Source: Saccharothrix sp. S26 (GTDB lineage: Bacteria > Actinomycetota > Actinomycetes > Mycobacteriales > Pseudonocardiaceae). Taken from it: a stretch of 64,000 bases of DNA. Made by a program: the position numbers and the translations under genes. The notes under the pieces were generated by a model that searched no databases, was not told where the DNA came from, and saw only the letters and a program-made list of their open reading frames with translations. The stretch spans positions 248,001-312,000 of the forward strand of contig NZ_JAJUWT010000005.1 in the NCBI RefSeq assembly GCF_021390395.1, in the 5' to 3' direction. Position 1 is the stretch's first letter; the number at the start of each line of letters is the position of its first letter. Shown piece after piece: positions 28,923 through 37,733 of the stretch.

Positions 28923-29762
28923 GTGCTCACCCAGGTTCCGCTGCTGATCGCCCAGGCGACCGGCGGCGACCACGACGCCGGAGTGCGCCACGTGGCGCAG
29001 ATCTCGGCGCGCCTGGCCTACGCGACCATGTGCGCCACCCTGTGCTGGGGCGTGCTGATCGCCACGGGCTGGGCCAACAAGGTCTCCGGCAGACAGGGGT
29101 TGCGCAACAGCCACATGGTGCTGGCGACCGCGGCCCTGACGTTCGGGTCGCTGCACGCGTTCGCGTTCACCCTGTTGCAGCTCGGAGCTTTCTCGTACTT
29201 GAAGGTCCTGGTGCCGTTCTACGACGGCGGCGTGCTCCGGCACGCCCTGGGCATCCTCGGCCTGGAGATCATGCTGACCATCGCGATCACCGCGGGCCTG
29301 CGCAAGAAGGTCTACTACCGCAAGTGGCTGCGGCTGCACCAGCTCGCCTACGTCGCGGTCGCCGTCACGGTGGTCCACTCCTGGCTGGGCGCGATCGCCA
29401 ACGGCAACCTGGCCGTGCTGTGGTTGGCGGGCCTCACGATCCTGGTCCCCACGGCGACCATGGCCGTCGCCCGCTTCCTGCCGCCGCACTGGCTGGTGAG
29501 GCTGGGGATGCTGGAACCGGAGCCCGGGTTCGAGCCCGAGCCGGACGGCGCGGGCGGCAGCGCGTTGGACATCAGCGTCGACAACGAGCGCTGCCACCGC
29601 TACGGCATCTGCCAGGCCGAGGCGCCGGGCCTGTTCCAGCTGGTCGACGACGAGCGGTTGCGCTACGAGCGCCGGCCGCCGCCCGAGCAGTTCGCGCAGG
29701 CGAGGGCCGCCGCGCGGGCGTGCCCGATGCGGGCGATCGAGCTGCGGGAGCGTGTGCGGTGA
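28923..29762 (+). CDS. Ferric-reductase-like heme membrane domain fused to a ferredoxin
   Basis: A 279-residue fusion. Residues 1-200 form a ferric-reductase-like transmembrane domain with several helices and histidines suitable for heme (SHMVLATAALTFGSLHAFAF, RLHQLAYVAVAVTVVHSWLG). Residues 215-279 are a small ferredoxin: VDNERCHRYGICQAEAPGLF and later ARACPMRAIEL give the C-x5-C ... C-P pattern of single-cluster [3Fe-4S] ferredoxins that serve P450s. The two domains in one chain imply electrons pass from ferredoxin to membrane hemes or the reverse. The start codon of the FAD reductase overlaps the stop (GTGA), so the proteins are made together. The final acceptor is unknown. Confidence 0.9.
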   Translation: MLTQVPLLIAQATGGDHDAGVRHVAQISARLAYATMCATLCWGVLIATGWANKVSGRQGLRNSHMVLATAALTFGSLHAFAFTLLQLGAFSYLKVLVPFYDGGVLRHALGILGLEIMLTIAITAGLRKKVYYRKWLRLHQLAYVAVAVTVVHSWLGAIANGNLAVLWLAGLTILVPTATMAVARFLPPHWLVRLGMLEPEPGFEPEPDGAGGSALDISVDNERCHRYGICQAEAPGLFQLVDDERLRYERRPPPEQFAQARAAARACPMRAIELRERVR

Positions 29763-31387
29763 AGAACGAGGAACGCGTGGTCATCGCGGGTGGCGGGTTG
29801 GCTGGCCTGCGCGCGGGCGAACGGCTGCGGGAGCTGGGTTTCCGCGGTGAGATCGTCATCGTGAGCGCGGAGCGGCACCTGCCCTACCACCGGCCGGCGC
29901 TGTCCAAGGAGGCCATCAACGGCGAGCTGATCGCGTCGGACCTGCGGCTGACCATCAGCCGCGAGCTGAACGCGGTGTGGCGGCTGGGCACCGCGGCGAC
30001 CCACCTGGAGCCGGACCGGCGGGTGGTGGGGCTGCCCGGTGGCGAGGAGCTGCGCTACGACGGGTTGGTCATCGCGACCGGGGTCGAACCGCGTCACCTG
30101 GCGGGCGCGCCGCGCCAGGACCCGCGCATCCACGTGCTGCGTACCGTGGACGACGCGATCGCGATCAAGCGGGCGATCAACGCGACGCAGGGGCTGGTCG
30201 TGGTCGTCGGCGGCGGCCTCATCGGCTGCGAGATGGCCGCGTCGGTGAAGACGATGGGCCGTGACGTGGCCATCGTGAGCCGGTCGTCCGCGTTGTTGGG
30301 CAGCGCGGTCGGCAAGAACATCGCCGACACCGTCACCGAGGCGCACCGGGTGCGCGGTGTGCGGATGGCGATGGGCGTGAAGATCCGGCACTGGGTGCGG
30401 CAGGCGGGCGGGGTGGCGATCCACCTCTCCGACGGTCAGGTGTTCTTCGCCGCGGTCGTGGTGATCGCGGTGGGCGCCTCGCCGTCGGTGGCCTGGCTGC
30501 GCGGGTCGGGTCTGGTGCTGGAGGACGGCGTGCTGTGCGACCCCACGTGCCACGTGGTCGGCGGGTCCGACGTCGTGGCCGCGGGTGATGTCGCGCGGTG
30601 GCCGAACCTCCGGTTCGGAGGGCAGCCGCGTCGGGTGGAGCACTGGCTCAACGCGGTGGAGATGGGGCGGGCGGCCGCGGAGAACCTGTTGGCGGGCAGG
30701 GAGAGTTCGCGGCCGTTCACCCCTGTACCCCGGTTCTGGACCGAGCAGTACGGGATGCGCATCCAGGGCTCGGGCCTGCCCGCGCTGGGCAAGGACACGA
30801 CGACCTTGGCGGGGTCGCAGAAGGACCACCGGACCATCACCGGGTTCATCGCCGACGGGCGGTTGGTCGGGATGGTGGGACTGGACGCGCCGACCGCGAT
30901 GATCAAGCTGTCCACGGAGCTGTGGCGGCAGAACCGGGTCACCGCGAGCACTCCCCCACGCCGACTGCCGCACCAGGCACCCCAACCAGCCGCCGCCGCG
31001 CAACCGACCACCACCCAACCGGCCGTGCCTCAACCCACCACCGCCCAATCGCCGCGCGTGGAATCCGTGCGGTTCGAGGCGGCGCCGCGGGCGGCGGCGG
31101 GGCGGACTCGGTCGGAGCAGTCGATGCGGTTCGCGGCGGTGCGCACGGAGGCGTTGCGGCTGGAGAACGCGTTGCTCAAGGAAGTCGCGGCGCGGGCCGA
31201 GGCGGCGCGCGGCGAACCGAAGCCGAACCGCACCCAGTTCGCCGACCCGGTCGAACTGGCCCGCGTGCCGCGCCAACAGCAGGAGTCCCAGCCGTTGCCC
31301 CTGCCGCCCTCGCACGCGCCGGTCGTGCGCTCACGCGGGCAGGGTCGCTCGCTGGCCCGCAGCAGCCCGAAGGCCAGACCACGGTGA
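29759..31387 (+). CDS. FAD-dependent ferredoxin reductase with long Pro/Gln-rich tail
   Basis: A 542-residue flavoprotein of the ferredoxin/rubredoxin reductase type. The FAD motif is VVIAGGGLAGLRAGERLREL, the NAD(P)H motif VVVVGGGLIGCEMAA, and the second FAD block GGSDVVAAGDVARWPN. The catalytic core ends near residue 400. About 140 further residues are Pro/Gln/Thr-rich then Arg/Ala-rich with a coiled-coil-like stretch (AVRTEALRLENALLKEVAAR), unusual for this family. It overlaps the ferredoxin fusion by 4 bp and should reduce its iron-sulphur cluster with NAD(P)H. The tail may dock it to the membrane partner; that is inference. Confidence 0.88.
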   Translation: MKNEERVVIAGGGLAGLRAGERLRELGFRGEIVIVSAERHLPYHRPALSKEAINGELIASDLRLTISRELNAVWRLGTAATHLEPDRRVVGLPGGEELRYDGLVIATGVEPRHLAGAPRQDPRIHVLRTVDDAIAIKRAINATQGLVVVVGGGLIGCEMAASVKTMGRDVAIVSRSSALLGSAVGKNIADTVTEAHRVRGVRMAMGVKIRHWVRQAGGVAIHLSDGQVFFAAVVVIAVGASPSVAWLRGSGLVLEDGVLCDPTCHVVGGSDVVAAGDVARWPNLRFGGQPRRVEHWLNAVEMGRAAAENLLAGRESSRPFTPVPRFWTEQYGMRIQGSGLPALGKDTTTLAGSQKDHRTITGFIADGRLVGMVGLDAPTAMIKLSTELWRQNRVTASTPPRRLPHQAPQPAAAAQPTTTQPAVPQPTTAQSPRVESVRFEAAPRAAAGRTRSEQSMRFAAVRTEALRLENALLKEVAARAEAARGEPKPNRTQFADPVELARVPRQQQESQPLPLPPSHAPVVRSRGQGRSLARSSPKARPR

Positions 31388-31588
31388 GACGACGGCGGCT
31401 TCGCGGCCCCGAAGGCCCGCCCGGCCGGCCGGAGGCACGTCGTGGTGAGGTACGAGCACGGAACGACGACCGGTCGTTCACAAACTGTTCGCATGGTGTG
31501 AAATATTCAGACATCTGCGACAGATTGACGCAAGTTTACCTCTCCGTCAGGCTCCAGAGCCGTCCCCCAACCCGGTCTGGAGGTCCCT

Positions 31589-32311
31589 GTGCTCCGACTA
31601 GTCTCCTACCTCGCCTCGCTGGCGCTCGTCGCCGTGGTTCTCGTGGCGGGCGGCGGCACGGCGCAAGCCGACGGCTGCTACACCTGGAACCGAACCCTGT
31701 CCGAGGGCGCGTCCGGCGAGGACGTGCGCCAGTTGCAGATCCGGCTGTCCGGCTACCCCGGTTACGGCTCCGTGCTCGCCCTCGACGGCTCCTTCGGGCC
31801 GGCGACCCGGTCGGCGCTCGTGCGCTTCCAGCAGGCTTACGGCCTGGCGGCGGACGGCGTGGCGGGCAACGCGACGTACTCGCGGATCTACGCCCTGCAG
31901 GACGACGACTGCACGCCTGTCAACTTCTCCTACGCCGAGCTGAACAACTGCAACTCGACGTGGGCCGGGGGCAAGGTCTCGGCGGCCACGGCGAAGTTCA
32001 ACGCGCTGGTGTCGATGTGGAAGTTGCAGGCGCTGCGGCACGCCCTGGGCGACCAGTCGATCCGCGTCACGAGCGGGTTCCGCAGCACCTCGTGCAACAG
32101 CGCGGTGGGCGGCGCGGCCGATTCCCGGCACCTGTACGGCGACGCGGTGGACCTGGGTGCGGGTCCGCACTCGCTGTGCCGCCTGGCGCAGCAGGCGCGC
32201 AACCACGGCTTCAACGGCATCCTCGGCCCGGGCTACCCGGGTCACGGCGACCACACCCACGTCGACCACCGGGGCAGCCGCTTCTGGTCGGCGTCGTCCT
32301 GCGGCATCTGA
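31589..32311 (+). CDS. Secreted zinc D-Ala-D-Ala carboxypeptidase with peptidoglycan-binding domain
   Basis: A 240-residue exported cell-wall peptidase. A signal peptide (LRLVSYLASLALVAVVLVAG, ending TAQA) precedes a PG_binding_1 domain (SGEDVRQLQIRLSGYPGYG ... DGSFGPATRSALVRFQQAYG) and a peptidase M15A domain. Zinc-ligand motifs are SRHLYGDAVDL and DHTHVDH, as in the Streptomyces albus G DD-carboxypeptidase. Six cysteines suggest disulfides. It should trim stem peptides in peptidoglycan. GGAGGT (31579-31584) precedes GTG 31589. The 200 bp upstream hold no gene I can see, and a strong hairpin follows the stop. Confidence 0.92.
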   Translation: MLRLVSYLASLALVAVVLVAGGGTAQADGCYTWNRTLSEGASGEDVRQLQIRLSGYPGYGSVLALDGSFGPATRSALVRFQQAYGLAADGVAGNATYSRIYALQDDDCTPVNFSYAELNNCNSTWAGGKVSAATAKFNALVSMWKLQALRHALGDQSIRVTSGFRSTSCNSAVGGAADSRHLYGDAVDLGAGPHSLCRLAQQARNHGFNGILGPGYPGHGDHTHVDHRGSRFWSASSCGI

Positions 32312-32320
32312 GCCGGCACC

Positions 32321-32356
32321 GGCCGCGGGTGGGCTCGCCACGGCCCGCCCGCGGCC
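32321..32356 (+). terminator. Hairpin after the carboxypeptidase gene
   Basis: 14-bp arms GGCCGCGGGTGGGC (32321-32334) and GCCCGCCCGCGGCC (32343-32356) with one G-T wobble and an 8-nt loop begin 10 bp after the stop. There is no T run, typical of high-GC hairpin terminators. Confidence 0.6.
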
Positions 32357-32428
32357 TTCGGCCCTCCCGGCCGCGCACCTCGTCCCAGTAAGGTTCGACC
32401 GGGGCGAGGTGAAGGGGCGCGATCCGGC

Positions 32429-35400
32429 TTGGCGGACTTCGGTCGGTACGAGATCGGCGAGCTGCTCGGGCAGGGCGGCATGGGCGTCGTGCACCGCGCC
32501 CGCGACACCGTCCACGACCGGGTGGTCGCGCTCAAGCGCCTGTCCCCCGCCGCCACCGACGACGAGTACCGCGCCCGGTTCCAGCGCGAGGCGCGCATCG
32601 CCGCCGCCCTGCGCCACCCCCACGTCATCCCGGTCAACGACTTCGGCGAGGTCGACGGCCGGCTGTTCCTCGACATGATGCTGGTCGAGGGCACCGACCT
32701 GCGGCGCGCGTTGGGCGCGGGCCCGCTGGACCCGGTGCGGGCGCTGGAGATCCTGGCCCAGGTCGCCGCCGCGCTGGACGCCGCCCACGGGCACGGCCTG
32801 GTGCACCGGGACGTGAAGCCGTCCAACATCCTGATCACCGCCGACGACCACGCCTACCTGGCCGACTTCGGCATCGCGCGGGAGACCTCGCCGGAGGCCA
32901 CCGCCCTGACCCGGTCCGGCGACCTGGTCGGCTCCTGGGACTACCTCGCCCCGGAACGGCTGTCCGGCGGACCGGTCGACGGCCGCTCGGACCAGTACTC
33001 GTTGGCGTGCGTGCTGTTCGAGTGCCTGACCGGTCGCCTGCCGCACCCGGCCGCCGACCCGGCCGCCAAGGTCGCCGCCCACCTCCTGCAACCGCCGCCC
33101 GCGCCGTCGGTGTTCAGCCCCACCGTGACGCCCGCCCTGGACGCGGTGGTGCTGCGCGGGCTGGCCAAGGACCCGGCGCGGCGGTTCGAGTCGGCCACGG
33201 CGCTGATCACCGCGGCGCGCGAGGCCGCGTTCGACGGTGACACCGCGCGGGCCGCCCAGCCCACGTCACCCGGTCCGGGCGACGACCAGGGCCGGCTGGT
33301 GCGGGCGATCCTGCGTTCCACGGCCAAGCCCCGCGCCGCGCACCCGCGGTCGCCCGCCATCCCGTACCCGGGCTTGAGCGGCTTCGAGCGCGACGACGCC
33401 GACCTGTTCCACGGTCGCGAGCACGTCGTCACCGAACTGCTGGTCCGGTTGGCCGAGCAGGTGCGCGGCGGCGAGCCGGTCGTGCTGGTCGGCGCTTCGG
33501 GCGCGGGCAAGTCGTCCGTGCTCAAAGCGGGTCTGCTGCCCGCGCTGGCCGGCGACGACGACGAGACGTGGCCGCAGGTGGTGCTGACACCGGGCGTGGA
33601 CCCGGTCGGCAACCTGGCCGCCGCGATGGCCGCGCGCACGCCGGTCGACGCGGCGCGGTGGGCGCGGGTCATCCGGGAGTCACCGCTGCGCTTCGGCGAG
33701 CACTGCGCCACCGCCCGGCCGGTGATCGTGGTCGACCAGTTCGAGGAGGTGTTCAACGCCCCCGAGCCGGACCGGTTGGCGTTCACCACCGCGTTGACCA
33801 CCGCACGGCCCGCGCTGGTCGTGCTGGCCGTGCGGGCGGACCTGGTGGACCGGTGCATCGAGCTGGCGCCGCTGCGGCCCGCGCTGGCCGCGCCGGTGCT
33901 GCTGGGCCCGCTGGACGCGACCGGCCTGCGGCAGGCGATCGTCAGCCCCGCCAAGGACTTCGGGGTCGAGGTGGAACCCGGCCTGCCGGAGCGGATGATC
34001 GCCGACCTGGGCGTGCGCGGCGAGCTCGGCTACGACCCGGGCGCGTTGCCCCGGTTGGCGCACGCGCTGCGCGAGTCGTGGCTGCACCGCGACGGCCCGG
34101 TGCTGACGCTGGCCGCCTACCGCCGCGCGGGCGGGATCGACGGCGCGGTGTCGCGCACCGCCGAGGAGATCCACTCGGCACTGGACCCGGCCGGGCGGCA
34201 CGCGTTGCGGGCGATCCTGCTGCGGCTGGTGGCCGTGCTGGACGACGGCGCGGTGGTGCGGCGGCGGGTGGACCCGCGCGAGTTCGCCGCGCAGCAGCAC
34301 GTGCTGGACCGGCTGATCGCGGCACGGCTGGTGACCGTGGACGGCTCGGGCGCGCGGCTGAGCCACGAGGCGCTGTTCACCGCGTGGCCGCGGCTGCGCG
34401 ACTGGATCGAGGAGGACCGCGCGGGGCTGGTGCAGCACCGCCGGTTCACCGACTCGGTGCGGGCGTGGGTGGAGTCGGGGCAGCACGACGACGACCTGTA
34501 CCGGGGCGTGCGGCTGGCGTCGTTGACGGCGTGGCTGGAGTCGGCGCGCGACCGGGTGCGGTTGCAGCCGGTGGAGCGGGAGTTCCTGGCCCGGTCGACG
34601 GCGGCCGAGCAGGCGGGCCTGGTGGCGGCACGGCGGCGCACCAACCGGTTGCGCGGCCTGGTGGTCGCGTTGAGCCTGCTGCTGGTGGTCGCGTCGGTGG
34701 CCGTCGTGGTGGCGACGCGGCTGCAACGGTCGGCGCAGGCGGAGCGGGACCGGGCCGACAGCGGGCGGCAGCAGAACCTGTCGCGGCAGCTCGCGGCGGA
34801 GTCGGCGGTGGCCAGGACGGTGGACCCGCGGCGGGCGGCGCTGGCGGCGCTGGGCGCGTGGCGGGCGAGCCCGACCGTCGAGGGCCGCGGCGCGGTGCTG
34901 TCCGCGATCACCGACGCCTACCGCGGCCGGATGACCGGGCACGTCGGCGCGGTCAACGCGCTGGCGGTCAGCGGTGACGGGGCGGTGGCCGTGTCCGGCG
35001 GCCGTGACGGCACGCTGCGGCTGTGGGACCTGCCCGCGCGCCGTGAGCTGGCCTTGCTGGACGACAAGGGCGGCTGGTACCGCACGGCGGAGCTGAGCGC
35101 CGACGGCCGGCTGCTCGCGACGGCCGACGCGATCACCTCGAAGGTCGAGCTGTGGGACGTGCCGGGGCGCAAGCGGGTGTTCACCGTGCCGGGCCGGGCC
35201 GTGGACGCGGCGCTCTCGCCCGACGGCGACACGTTCGCCGCCTTCACCGACCGCGGTGTCGTGGTGTGGGACACGGCCGGGTTCACCGAGCGGGCGGTGT
35301 TCGAGGTCGGCCCCTCCATCCGGATGGCGCTGCTCGCCGACGCGGGCCTGGTCGCGCTGACCAGCGGCAACGACGTCGTGGTGCACCGCATCGACGACGG

Positions 35401-36817
35401 CGCGCGGGTCGCGCACCTGAAGGGGCACACCGGCGAGGTGAACTCGCTGGCGTTCGCGCCGGGCGGCGGGCTGCTGGCCAGCACGGGCATGGACGCGACG
35501 GTCCGGTTGTGGGACACCGCGACCTGGGCCGCGCGCGAGGTGTTCACCGCGGCCGAGGCGGGGCTGAGCTCGGTCGCGTTCACCCCGTCCGGTTCGGCCG
35601 TGGTGGCGGGCGCGGTGGGGTCGAGCGTGTACTCGTGGGACCTGGCGACCCGCGACCTGATCACCCAGTACGCCGCCGGGTCGGTGACCACGTTCGCCGT
35701 GGCGATGACCGCGGACGGCCGCACGCTGCTCACCTCCGACTCCGCGGGCGTGATCACGGTCTGGGCCTACCAGCGGACGACGCTGGGCCCGCGGGACGCC
35801 GTGCTGCTCGGCACGGCGTTCCAGCCCGGCGGGTCGCTGCTGGCCACCACCGGCGGCAACGGCGTGGTGCGGCTGTGGGACCACCGCGACTCCCGGCTGG
35901 TGCACGAGGTGAAGGGGCACGGCGACGACGTCTACGACGTGGCGTTCAGCCCGGACGGCACGGAGCTGGTCACCGTGGCCGAGGACGGCACGCTCGTGGT
36001 GTGGCGGGCGGACACGGGCGCGCAGGCACGCCGGTTCTCCCGGCCCGGCACCGAGTTCACCGCCGTGAAGTTCAGCCCCGACGGGAAGACGATCGCCGTC
36101 GCGGGCCGCGCACCGACCGGGTCGAAGGAGGACCGCGACGAGGTGCTGCTGCTCGACGCGGCCGACCTGGAGGTGGTGAACCGGCGTGCGACGGCCCAGG
36201 AGCCGCGCAACACCCCGCTCAACGGGGTCGAGCCCAACTACCCGACCGGCCTCGCGTTCCACCCGGACGGCCGCACGCTCGCGGTCACGTTGGCGGGCGG
36301 CCGGGTCGGGCTGTGGGACCTGGCGGACCCCGGCGCGCCGTGGCGCACCCTGCCCGGCCACGACGGCGTCGCGATCGACGCCGAGTACAGCCCGGACGGC
36401 TCGGTGCTGGCCACCGGGGGAGGTGACCGGCTGGTGAAGCTGTGGCGGGTGCGCGACGGTGCCGAGGTCGGCACCCTGACCGGCAGCGACGCGCCGGTGC
36501 GGCGGGTGGCGTGGAGCCCGGACGGCCGGACCCTGGCCACCGCGAGCCAGGACACCGCGGTGCGGCTGTGGGAGGTCGACGGTCGACGGCAGCTGGCCCG
36601 GCTGGACCGGCACGGGGCCGAGCTGAACGACGTGGCGTTCGCCCCCGGCGGCGACCTGGCCGCGTCGGTGAGCGCGGACGGCACCGCCCGCCTGTGGGAC
36701 CTCGTCCCCGACCACGCGGTCGAGGTGCTGTGCGGCGCGCTCGACCGCGACACGCTGGCCGAGGAGTGGCGTGCGCTGGGGCCGGACCGCGGCGACCCGC
36801 CCGGCTGCCCGGGGTAG
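32429..36817 (+). CDS. Giant Ser/Thr kinase - nSTAND NTPase - WD40 protein
   Basis: A 1462-residue multidomain protein. Kinase (about 1-270): LGQGGMGV, VALKRL, HRDVKPSNILI, DFGIA, all catalytic residues present. NTPase of the nSTAND type (about 310-720): YPGLSGFERDDADLFHGRE, Walker A VGASGAGKSS near 355, Walker B VIVVDQFEEVF near 431. One membrane helix (LRGLVVALSLLLVVASVAVV) near 745. WD40 propeller(s) (about 835-1430) with repeated DGTLRLWDL/DATVRLWDT blocks, roughly 13-14 repeats and so possibly two propellers. The start is TTG 32429 with a distant AAGGGG, so it is uncertain. STAND proteins act as signal-triggered switches; here sensing by WD40 could gate kinase output. A partner gene follows after 4 bp. 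Confidence 0.9.
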   Translation: MADFGRYEIGELLGQGGMGVVHRARDTVHDRVVALKRLSPAATDDEYRARFQREARIAAALRHPHVIPVNDFGEVDGRLFLDMMLVEGTDLRRALGAGPLDPVRALEILAQVAAALDAAHGHGLVHRDVKPSNILITADDHAYLADFGIARETSPEATALTRSGDLVGSWDYLAPERLSGGPVDGRSDQYSLACVLFECLTGRLPHPAADPAAKVAAHLLQPPPAPSVFSPTVTPALDAVVLRGLAKDPARRFESATALITAAREAAFDGDTARAAQPTSPGPGDDQGRLVRAILRSTAKPRAAHPRSPAIPYPGLSGFERDDADLFHGREHVVTELLVRLAEQVRGGEPVVLVGASGAGKSSVLKAGLLPALAGDDDETWPQVVLTPGVDPVGNLAAAMAARTPVDAARWARVIRESPLRFGEHCATARPVIVVDQFEEVFNAPEPDRLAFTTALTTARPALVVLAVRADLVDRCIELAPLRPALAAPVLLGPLDATGLRQAIVSPAKDFGVEVEPGLPERMIADLGVRGELGYDPGALPRLAHALRESWLHRDGPVLTLAAYRRAGGIDGAVSRTAEEIHSALDPAGRHALRAILLRLVAVLDDGAVVRRRVDPREFAAQQHVLDRLIAARLVTVDGSGARLSHEALFTAWPRLRDWIEEDRAGLVQHRRFTDSVRAWVESGQHDDDLYRGVRLASLTAWLESARDRVRLQPVEREFLARSTAAEQAGLVAARRRTNRLRGLVVALSLLLVVASVAVVVATRLQRSAQAERDRADSGRQQNLSRQLAAESAVARTVDPRRAALAALGAWRASPTVEGRGAVLSAITDAYRGRMTGHVGAVNALAVSGDGAVAVSGGRDGTLRLWDLPARRELALLDDKGGWYRTAELSADGRLLATADAITSKVELWDVPGRKRVFTVPGRAVDAALSPDGDTFAAFTDRGVVVWDTAGFTERAVFEVGPSIRMALLADAGLVALTSGNDVVVHRIDDGARVAHLKGHTGEVNSLAFAPGGGLLASTGMDATVRLWDTATWAAREVFTAAEAGLSSVAFTPSGSAVVAGAVGSSVYSWDLATRDLITQYAAGSVTTFAVAMTADGRTLLTSDSAGVITVWAYQRTTLGPRDAVLLGTAFQPGGSLLATTGGNGVVRLWDHRDSRLVHEVKGHGDDVYDVAFSPDGTELVTVAEDGTLVVWRADTGAQARRFSRPGTEFTAVKFSPDGKTIAVAGRAPTGSKEDRDEVLLLDAADLEVVNRRATAQEPRNTPLNGVEPNYPTGLAFHPDGRTLAVTLAGGRVGLWDLADPGAPWRTLPGHDGVAIDAEYSPDGSVLATGGGDRLVKLWRVRDGAEVGTLTGSDAPVRRVAWSPDGRTLATASQDTAVRLWEVDGRRQLARLDRHGAELNDVAFAPGGDLAASVSADGTARLWDLVPDHAVEVLCGALDRDTLAEEWRALGPDRGDPPGCPG

Positions 36818-36821
36818 CGCC

Positions 36822-37625
36822 GTGCCGCGGGTGGTGGTGCGGGGCGCGGGCCTGGCGTCGGTGGTGCTGGGGCCGGGTGAGTCGTTGCTGTTCGGACGCG
36901 CGCCGCACGCGGTGGTGGGCCCGACCCGGGCCGGGCGGGTGGTCGTGGCGCTGCCGGACTGCGCGCCGCACGTGTCGCGGCTCGTCGGTGAGCTGGCGGT
37001 GGGCGCGGACGTGGCGTCGTTGACGTGGTTGGGCGCGGGCGAGGCGCAGTTGTCGAGCCTGTTCGACGCGCCGGGCGGGGCGCGGCGGGTGATCCTGACC
37101 CGGTCGGCGTCGGCGCTGCTGGACGCCGGGGAGAACCAGCTCGTGCTGCTGCTGGGCAGGCGTGCCGCCGGCGACGGGTTCGCCGACCTCCAGCTCACCA
37201 TCGACGTGGAGCACGCGCCCGTGGCGCTGGAGGTGCCCGCCGGTGCCGCCGGTGACGACACCCGGACCGGCCCGGGGCTGGTGCGGGGCGGTCGGGACTG
37301 GTACGTGGCGCTGGCGCTGTGCGAGCCGTGGCTGGTCGGCGCGGACGACTACCCCAGGCCGCCGTCGAACCGGGAGATCTTCGAGCGGGTCCGCGAGTGG
37401 CACGGCTACGCGTGGAACCTGCACCGGCCCCAACGGGTGGACGACGCGATCCGGGCGATCTCGGCGATCGCGTTCGGCGCGGCGGACGACCCGTTCCGGT
37501 CACCGCACGCGGGCCGCCTGCAGAACACCAGGTTCGCGGTCGCCCGCCGCGCCGCCGAGGTCCGCCTGGTCACCGCCGCCGACCTGGCCGAAGTCCGCCG
37601 CACCGCCAAACCCCCACCCCCGTGA
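36822..37625 (+). CDS. Kinase-linked partner protein, FHA-like N-terminus suspected
   Basis: A 267-residue protein starting 4 bp after the kinase-nSTAND-WD40 stop, so surely co-transcribed. The N-terminal part (LASVVLGPGESLLFGRAPHA ... DCAPHVSRLVGELAV) recalls a degenerate FHA fold, with FGRAPH and HVSR where FHA domains bind phosphothreonine. The C-terminal part (PPSNREIFERVREWHGYAWN ... VDDAIRAISAIAF) looks like a winged-helix segment seen in FHA proteins beside actinomycete kinases. It may be the phospho-dependent reader or substrate of the kinase. Assignment rests on motif resemblance and context. The copy B repeat begins at its stop codon. Confidence 0.7.
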   Translation: MPRVVVRGAGLASVVLGPGESLLFGRAPHAVVGPTRAGRVVVALPDCAPHVSRLVGELAVGADVASLTWLGAGEAQLSSLFDAPGGARRVILTRSASALLDAGENQLVLLLGRRAAGDGFADLQLTIDVEHAPVALEVPAGAAGDDTRTGPGLVRGGRDWYVALALCEPWLVGADDYPRPPSNREIFERVREWHGYAWNLHRPQRVDDAIRAISAIAFGAADDPFRSPHAGRLQNTRFAVARRAAEVRLVTAADLAEVRRTAKPPPP

Positions 37626-37733
37626 GTCCTACGTTCAGAACGCGCGTGTCCTACGTTCAGAACGCGCGTGTCCTACGTTCAGAACGCGTGAGTCCTACGT
37701 TCAAGACCCCCGAATTCAACGCTCAGAACGCGG
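37622..37733 (-). repeat. Dispersed repeat element, copy B
   Basis: In reverse orientation this holds the head (TTCTGAGCGTTGAATTCGG) and four 22-bp units with the core CGTTCTGAACGTAGGAC; three units are nearly identical. It fills the whole gap between the convergent FHA-like and protease-like genes. The stop codon of the protease-like gene (TGA 37716-37718) is the TGA within the head GCGTTGA, so its last residues are encoded by the element. Confidence 0.88.

Noticed and set aside
31388-31588. c-di-AMP (ydaO-type) riboswitch upstream of the cell-wall carboxypeptidase
   Set aside because: Such riboswitches precede wall hydrolases in actinobacteria, but I could not find the conserved paired motifs by eye.
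33680-37261. 1193-residue minus-strand ORF opposite the kinase-WD40 gene
   Set aside because: His/Gln/Arg/Pro-rich antisense shadow caused by third-position GC bias.
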